The translations under genes and the position numbers were made by a program. Shown here in pieces: positions 59,754 to 64,000 of a stretch of 64,000 bases of DNA. The notes under the pieces were generated by a model. That model did not search any database. It was not told the DNA's origin and saw only the letters and a program-made list of their open reading frames with translations. Origin of the DNA: an uncultured Anaerolineae bacterium (lineage in GTDB: Bacteria; Chloroflexota; Anaerolineae; Aggregatilineales; Phototrophicaceae); contig CALKJO010000015.1 in assembly GCA_937995825.1 (NCBI GenBank), positions 1 to 64,000 on the forward strand, given 5' to 3'. The number at the start of each line of letters is the position of its first letter. The first letter of the stretch is position 1.

Positions 59754-60728
59754 TTAATAATTCGGGGTGTTCCAAGCGCGAACACCTGCAAGGCTGGTGG
59801 CGGCGCGAACCCCATTTCGCACTGCCGCTGCGGTGACTTCGGTGGCGAACGCGCCGATCACATTGACATCGGCGGGGATGTGTCCGGTGGCGAGAGCGAA
59901 CAGCGTGTCGCCATCGTACATGGTGTGCGCTGGGCGAACTGCGCGCCCGATGCCATCCTGCGCCATCTGCGCGACCTTGTTCACGTGTTCTTTCGTCAGT
60001 CTGGCATTGGTGGCGACCACGCCGATGACGGTATTTTCGCCGGATGCAACTGGGCTGATCGACGGCGGACGCGCCAGCCCGCGAAGCACATTGAGCATAC
60101 CGGCGAATTCGCCGCTTTCGGCGCGTACTCCAGCGATGATGCGTCCATCTTCATCAATGACATCGCCGACGGCATTGACGACGCAGAGTGCGGCGACGAT
60201 CAAGCCGTCGCCCAAGTCAGTGGCTGCCGATCCAACGCCGCCTTTGGTCGCGAACGCTGCGCCGCGCATCGCGCCGACCATACAGCCCGTCCCCGCGCCG
60301 ACCGTTCCTTGTTCGACCGGCGCATCGGTCGCGGCGGCGGCTGCGGCGTAGCCCATCGCTGCGTCCGGTCGGACTCCGGGTGTCCCGATGCTCAGATCGA
60401 ACACAATCGCTGCCGCGACGATGGGGACGACGAAGCCGCCCCCCGTCTTGTAGCCCTCGCCCTGCTCCTCAAGCCAGCGCATCACCCCATCGGCTGCTGC
60501 CAGCCCGAAGGCGCTGCCGCCGGCGAGGACAACAGCGTTGATGGTCTCGACGAGATGCATCGGGCGGAGCAGATCGGTCTCGCGCGTGCCGGGCGCTCCG
60601 CCCCGCTGATCGACGCCGCCTGTCGTTCCAGGCGGGCAGAGGATGACGGTGCAGCCGGTCGCGCCGTCTAAGTGAGTGATCTGCCCGACGCGAATGCCTG
60701 GCACAGCGGTCAGGGTGTTATTCTTCAA
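59754..60728 (-). CDS. P1-family peptidase (DmpA-like)
   Basis: 324 residues from TTG 60728. VPGIRVGQITHLDGATGCTV, the GGxPGTRETDLLRP segment (GGAPGTRETDLLRP), and AVVLAGGSAFGLAAADG match the L-aminopeptidase/D-esterase family. The autoproteolytic nucleophile region appears as GVVATNARLTKEHVNKVA, with Thr/Ser candidates before the usual self-cleavage site. Members release N-terminal residues or hydrolyse beta-peptides. The start overlaps the stop of the DUF2007 gene by 11 nt. Confidence 0.87.
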   Translation of the reverse strand: MKNNTLTAVPGIRVGQITHLDGATGCTVILCPPGTTGGVDQRGGAPGTRETDLLRPMHLVETINAVVLAGGSAFGLAAADGVMRWLEEQGEGYKTGGGFVVPIVAAAIVFDLSIGTPGVRPDAAMGYAAAAAATDAPVEQGTVGAGTGCMVGAMRGAAFATKGGVGSAATDLGDGLIVAALCVVNAVGDVIDEDGRIIAGVRAESGEFAGMLNVLRGLARPPSISPVASGENTVIGVVATNARLTKEHVNKVAQMAQDGIGRAVRPAHTMYDGDTLFALATGHIPADVNVIGAFATEVTAAAVRNGVRAATSLAGVRAWNTPNY

Positions 60729-60981
60729 TTTCCGTGCCTATGACTTCCTCGTCGGTCACCACGTCCGATCGGTCTTCTTGCAGCAGTTTTTTAGCGCGTT
60801 CGTAATCCTCCGCGCTGACCATGACATTGACCTCACCCAGGATGCCAACAGTGATTCCGAGTGCGCTGCCTGCGGGTTCCTGCTGCACCCAGGCTTTGAT
60901 GTCATCCTGTGCCAGCCGACCGACAATGACATGGGCTTCTGCCTCGTTCGCCGCTTCCGCAACGATCTTCCAGTCGAACAT
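60718..60981 (-). CDS. DUF2007 putative signal-transducing protein
   Basis: 87 residues from ATG 60981, which has GGAGGAAA 6 nt upstream. It starts FDWKIVAEAANEAEAHVIVG and matches the DUF2007 pattern: a small ferredoxin-like fold with RLAQDDIKAWVQQEP and a VMVSAEDYERAKKLL ending. The family has no defined reaction. The 11-nt overlap with the P1 peptidase makes the two one translational unit. Confidence 0.78.
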   Translation of the reverse strand: MFDWKIVAEAANEAEAHVIVGRLAQDDIKAWVQQEPAGSALGITVGILGEVNVMVSAEDYERAKKLLQEDRSDVVTDEEVIGTEIEE

Positions 60982-61256
60982 GGCATTTTCCTCCACTCAA
61001 CAACATGACGTTTATTGTAACCTCTTTTTGTGTTGAATGGGTAATCAGTCACAGACCCTGCACTGAATAAATATCAAGCGGTCTGCGCATAGCAAAGAGC
61101 TGTCTCCACTTCGAGCATGTCGTTGACGATGCAAGCGCACAATTGGCTTCAAACTGAAAGATCGACAGCGCTTTTCAGGGGCGTGATAGACGCTTTTACG
61201 GAGCGAGAACGGGCTTGGATTTGAGGCTTAAGTATCGCAAGACACGGGCTGTCCTA

Positions 61257-61329
61257 TGCTCCATACGGGATTCGAACCCGTGTTTTAGCCTTGAGAGGGC
61301 TGCGTCCTGGGCCTCTAGACGAATGGAGC
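61257..61329 (-). tRNA. tRNA-Glu (anticodon CTC)
   Basis: On the minus strand 73 nt fold into a standard cloverleaf. The acceptor stem is GCTCCAT/ATGGAGC with discriminator A; the T arm is ACGGG-TTCGAAT-CCCGT. The anticodon loop CTCTCAA puts CTC at positions 34-36, which reads GAG (Glu). The anticodon stem has one C-A mismatch at its first pair. The 3' CCA is not encoded. About 275 nt downstream to the next gene hold nothing that I recognise. Confidence 0.93.
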
Positions 61330-61339
61330 CGATGGAACT

Positions 61340-61368
61340 AATGTAATAGATTGAGGACAAAAGATCAA
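61340..61368 (-). promoter_or_regulatory. Promoter of tRNA-Glu
   Basis: On the minus strand TTGATC (61368-61363), a 17-bp spacer and TACATT (61345-61340). The -10 lies about 10 nt before the tRNA 5' end, as expected for a tRNA with almost no leader. Confidence 0.6.
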
Positions 61369-61460
61369 GCCTTGAGCCGTGCATCGGTGTTGGAAAAGCG
61401 CCGATTTGGCGCTATCCTTAAATTCATTGACGTTCGGCGCTTACGGCGGAGCATGACTCT

Positions 61461-62480
61461 ATGACGACGATTTGGGCACTGCCACAAATTGAGATTCGTG
61501 ATTTGACCAAAGTGGAAGAGACGCGCCCTGTGGCGCTGCTGACGGGTGTCAGTTCGTGGCTGTCGGTTGGGTCGCTGCTCAAGCTCCCGATTGTGGTGCA
61601 GGCGGAGCCGGACAGTGCCAATCTCGATTACCTAGACTCGCTGGCATCGTCGCTTCCGTCTGAAGTCGAAGTGGTCTATGGCGTCGGCGCGGGTTTGGTT
61701 GCGGATGTCGCCAAGTATGTCGGCTTCAAGCGCAGACTGCCCGTCGTGCTGGTTCCGACCGCGCTGAGCGTCGATGGGCTGCTGACCGCGCTGGTGGCAG
61801 CGCGCAAGGATAACACTGTCGAATACATCACGACGGGTCCCGCCGGCACGATGATCATCGATTGGGAAGTGATCCGCGCTGCGCCGCAGCATGTGCGCGG
61901 AGCAGCTATCACCGAACTGCTGACGATTGTCACTGGCTTGCTCGACTGGCGCTATGCGGCGGAGCGCAGCCGCCTGACTCCTGATACCCGTTTCGTCCAG
62001 TGGGCAGCCGGCATCATGGCGGCGATTGCACAGCAGGCGTTCAAGATTTCCAACGGTGTTGGGCGCGGTAATGTCGAAGCGCTGCGCAACCTGCTTGATC
62101 TGCTCTGCATGGAAGTGCAGCTCACCAATCAGATGGGGCACAACCGCCCGCAGGAGGGAAGTGAGCAGTTTTTTGCCTATGCGATTGAGCCGCGCGCCAG
62201 CCGAGGGCGTCCGCTGCCGTATGCCGACATGGTTGGACCTGGTATCCTAATTGCGGGTGCGCTGCACGGTCAGAACACCGCGCCGATCAAGGCAACGCTG
62301 CTTGCCGCTGGCATTCGCCTCGGTCAGCTCCGTCCAGATGATATTCGCGAGACGCTTCGCGATCTGCCCAGCTATGTGCGCCGGCACAACCTGCCATATA
62401 CGATCCTGAACGACTTTGATCCCACGCCGGAGCGGATCAACGAACTGCTCGAAAAGACAGGTCTGAACAGCTTATCCTGA
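61461..62480 (+). CDS. Glycerol-1-phosphate dehydrogenase-like protein
   Basis: 339 residues, in the iron/zinc-dependent alcohol dehydrogenase-like superfamily and near AraM/EgsA. The NAD loop is YGVGAGLVADVAKYVG and the substrate loop is VPTALSVDGLLTALVA. AraM/EgsA bind the metal through an Asp in GxxD(L), a His in GSEH and a second His. Here they are Glu152 (AAITELL), Gln236 (GSEQFFAY) and His269 (ALHGQN). Two of three ligands are altered, so the metal and the activity are in doubt. It starts 96 nt after the tRNA promoter on the other strand. The phosphohexomutase follows after 13 nt. Confidence 0.72.
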   Translation: MTTIWALPQIEIRDLTKVEETRPVALLTGVSSWLSVGSLLKLPIVVQAEPDSANLDYLDSLASSLPSEVEVVYGVGAGLVADVAKYVGFKRRLPVVLVPTALSVDGLLTALVAARKDNTVEYITTGPAGTMIIDWEVIRAAPQHVRGAAITELLTIVTGLLDWRYAAERSRLTPDTRFVQWAAGIMAAIAQQAFKISNGVGRGNVEALRNLLDLLCMEVQLTNQMGHNRPQEGSEQFFAYAIEPRASRGRPLPYADMVGPGILIAGALHGQNTAPIKATLLAAGIRLGQLRPDDIRETLRDLPSYVRRHNLPYTILNDFDPTPERINELLEKTGLNSLS

Positions 62481-62493
62481 AGAAGGACACACC

Positions 62494-63930
62494 ATGATCC
62501 GATTTGGCACAGACGGATGGCGCGCGGTCATCGCGGACACCTTCACGTTTGAGAATGTACGTCTGATCGCGCAGGCAGTCGCCGATTATGTCAACAAAAC
62601 TCACGCAGGCGGAGCGCAGCCGACCGTGGTGATCGGCTACGATACGCGCTTCTTGTCCGATCGTTTCGCTATCGAAACAGCGCGGGTCATGGCGGGCAAC
62701 CAGATCATTGCCTGGCTCACGCGCACGGATGCGCCGACGCCTGCCATTTCTTACAACGTCAAGGAAAAAGGCGCGAATGCCGGCATCGTGATCACCGCCA
62801 GCCACAATCCGCCGCGCTACAACGGCTTCAAGCTGAAGGCAAATTATGGCGGCAGCGCGACCGCTGAGCAGTGCGCGCTGGTTGAAGAAGAACTTGTCCT
62901 CATGGAGCGAGAAGGGCGCACGCCCAACGTGATGGATTATCAGACGGCGCTTGACAAAGGGCTGATCCGCCGCTTTGACCCATCCTGGTCATACTATCAG
63001 CATCTTGCCACTCTGATCAACCTGGATCGCATCTCCGAGCGCGAACTCAATATCGTCGCGGACGCCATGTGGGGGGCGGGGCGGGGCGCGTTTGCCTCTT
63101 TGCTGTCGCGGACGCGCGCGCACGTCACTGAAATTCGCGGCGCGCTCAATCCGGGTTTCGGCGGCATCCATCCCGAACCGATTCTCAAGCATCTCAACGA
63201 ACTGGTGGCGGCGGTGCAGCGCGGTCAGGCGGATATTGGCTTGGCGACGGACGGAGACGCTGACCGGATCGGCGCGGTCGATGCGCTCGGACACTTTGTC
63301 GATCCACACACGGTGCTGGCGCTCGCGCTGCGGCATCTGGTCGAATGCCGAGGGCAGACGGGGGAAGTCGTCAAAACCGTCTCGACGACGCTGATGATCG
63401 ACAGTCTGGCGAAAAAGCACAATCTGACGCTGCATGAGACACCGGTCGGCTTCAACCATATTGCCGATCTGATGATGAAGCACGATATCCTGATCGGCGG
63501 CGAAGAAAGCGGCGGGATCAGTCTGCGCGGTCATATCCCCGAAGGCGACGGCATCCTGATGGGGCTGCTTCTGCTCGAAATCATGGCGGTATCAGATGCG
63601 CCGCTGCATGAGATCATCGCTGGATTGCAGGCGGAGCATGGACCCGCGCATTACGGACGGATCGATGCGCAGCTCCAGCATCAAAAGCCGAAAAAGCACA
63701 TGGTGGCGTTCCTGGTCGATCATGCGCCGACTTCGATCAACGGCGAGTCTGTGGCGCGTGTCGATACGCTGGACGGGGTCAAGTTCTATATGAACGATGG
63801 AAGCTGGCTGCTGATTCGACCCAGCGGGACAGAGCCAGTGCTGCGCATTTATGCTGAAGCACGCTCTCCGCAAGCGCTGCGCGGACTGCTTGAGGAGGGT
63901 GCAAAAATGGGGCAGAAGGTGATGCAGTAA
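62494..63930 (+). CDS. Phosphohexomutase (phosphoglucomutase/phosphomannomutase)
   Basis: 478 residues. All four domains of the alpha-D-phosphohexomutase family are evident: IRFGTDGWRAVIADTF, the phosphoserine loop VITASHNPPRYNGFKL, the metal loop ATDGDADRIGAVD, the sugar loop GGEESGGISLRGH and the phosphate loop RPSGTEPVLRIYAE. It interconverts hexose 1- and 6-phosphates; Glc-1-P would feed RmlA. AAGGA precedes the ATG. It is 13 nt after the dehydrogenase-like gene. Confidence 0.94.
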   Translation: MIRFGTDGWRAVIADTFTFENVRLIAQAVADYVNKTHAGGAQPTVVIGYDTRFLSDRFAIETARVMAGNQIIAWLTRTDAPTPAISYNVKEKGANAGIVITASHNPPRYNGFKLKANYGGSATAEQCALVEEELVLMEREGRTPNVMDYQTALDKGLIRRFDPSWSYYQHLATLINLDRISERELNIVADAMWGAGRGAFASLLSRTRAHVTEIRGALNPGFGGIHPEPILKHLNELVAAVQRGQADIGLATDGDADRIGAVDALGHFVDPHTVLALALRHLVECRGQTGEVVKTVSTTLMIDSLAKKHNLTLHETPVGFNHIADLMMKHDILIGGEESGGISLRGHIPEGDGILMGLLLLEIMAVSDAPLHEIIAGLQAEHGPAHYGRIDAQLQHQKPKKHMVAFLVDHAPTSINGESVARVDTLDGVKFYMNDGSWLLIRPSGTEPVLRIYAEARSPQALRGLLEEGAKMGQKVMQ

Positions 63931-63946
63931 ATGCCGCCTTTGAAGC

Positions 63947-63974
63947 CGCCGCTTTAGTCTTTCTGCGGCGTTTT
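63947..63974 (+). terminator. Possible terminator after the phosphohexomutase
   Basis: CGCCGC (63947-63952) pairs with GCGGCG (63965-63970) over a 12-nt loop, then T4. It starts 16 nt after the stop codon. The rest of the window (63975-64000) holds no feature. Confidence 0.55.
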
Positions 63975-64000
63975 CAGATTGTGCGCCTGGCAGATGTGTT

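Overview
The window is one contiguous, gene-dense piece of a GC-rich bacterial chromosome. It holds about 63 protein genes, one tRNA, one riboswitch and a remnant of an insertion sequence. Gene content suggests Chloroflexota, probably an Anaerolineae-like lineage. The pointers are an FMN riboswitch in front of a RibXY-type transporter, a StrD-type long RmlA, several NarL-type histidine kinases with GAF domains, a DICT/GAF sensor, RNase J, and a 1,159-residue Ser/Thr kinase-AAA-TPR protein. This placement is inferred from gene families, not from a marker-gene tree. No rRNA, CRISPR array or prophage was seen.

Layout. 0-0.25 kb: internally deleted ISAs1-type transposase remnant and a compound palindrome. 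0.26-13.2 kb: a PIG-V-like membrane glycosyltransferase with a G10 tract near its 5' end, a phosphoribosyltransferase, an orphan ABC ATPase, two CBS-pair proteins, a divergent NarL-type kinase/regulator pair, a universal stress protein, a second GAF histidine kinase coupled to a methyltransferase, a GT39-like protein, a tyrosine phosphatase and an MFS transporter. 13.4-20 kb: a GCS2-like ligase, then a sugar operon (GT39-like, GtrB-like GT2, WecD-like acetyltransferase, WecE-like aminotransferase), followed by RNase J with its own terminator. 21.8-31.6 kb: SH3b and CheY-like proteins, another GT-C-like protein, a DICT/GAF sensor, KynB-like cyclase and a leftward operon of envelope proteins (unknown protein, TolB-like propeller, Wzz-like protein, PPC-domain protein).

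31.7-42.4 kb is a long rightward exopolysaccharide locus: coupled acidic protein and TPR protein, Wzz-like protein, BY-kinase-like ATPase, small membrane protein, RmlA, HAD phosphatase, RmlB, unknown protein, RmlD, two GT2s, RNase HII and a GT4. RmlC is absent. RmlA and RmlB would make dTDP-4-keto-6-deoxyglucose, which could feed both RmlD here and the WecE/WecD pair at 18-20 kb, so the two loci probably share a precursor pool.

42.6-48.1 kb holds a YkgJ-like protein and a leftward run of M20 peptidase, a TIR-uracil-DNA-glycosylase fusion, SsuE, SsuD and an atypical SDR. The TIR-UDG fusion is the most unusual gene here: the glycosylase half keeps the family 4 motifs but has lost all four iron-sulfur cysteines, and it is translationally coupled to the peptidase. 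48.2-54 kb: a pseudo-receiver winged-helix regulator behind a good sigma70 promoter, rpsT, a TPR/TM protein and the giant kinase. 54.2-57.8 kb: FMN riboswitch, RibX-like permease, RibY-like binding protein and a cysteine-desulfurase-like enzyme, all leftward. 57.9-64 kb: a PhoB/PhoR-like pair, DUF2007 and P1 peptidase, tRNA-Glu(CUC), a glycerol-1-phosphate-dehydrogenase-like protein with altered metal ligands, and a phosphohexomutase.
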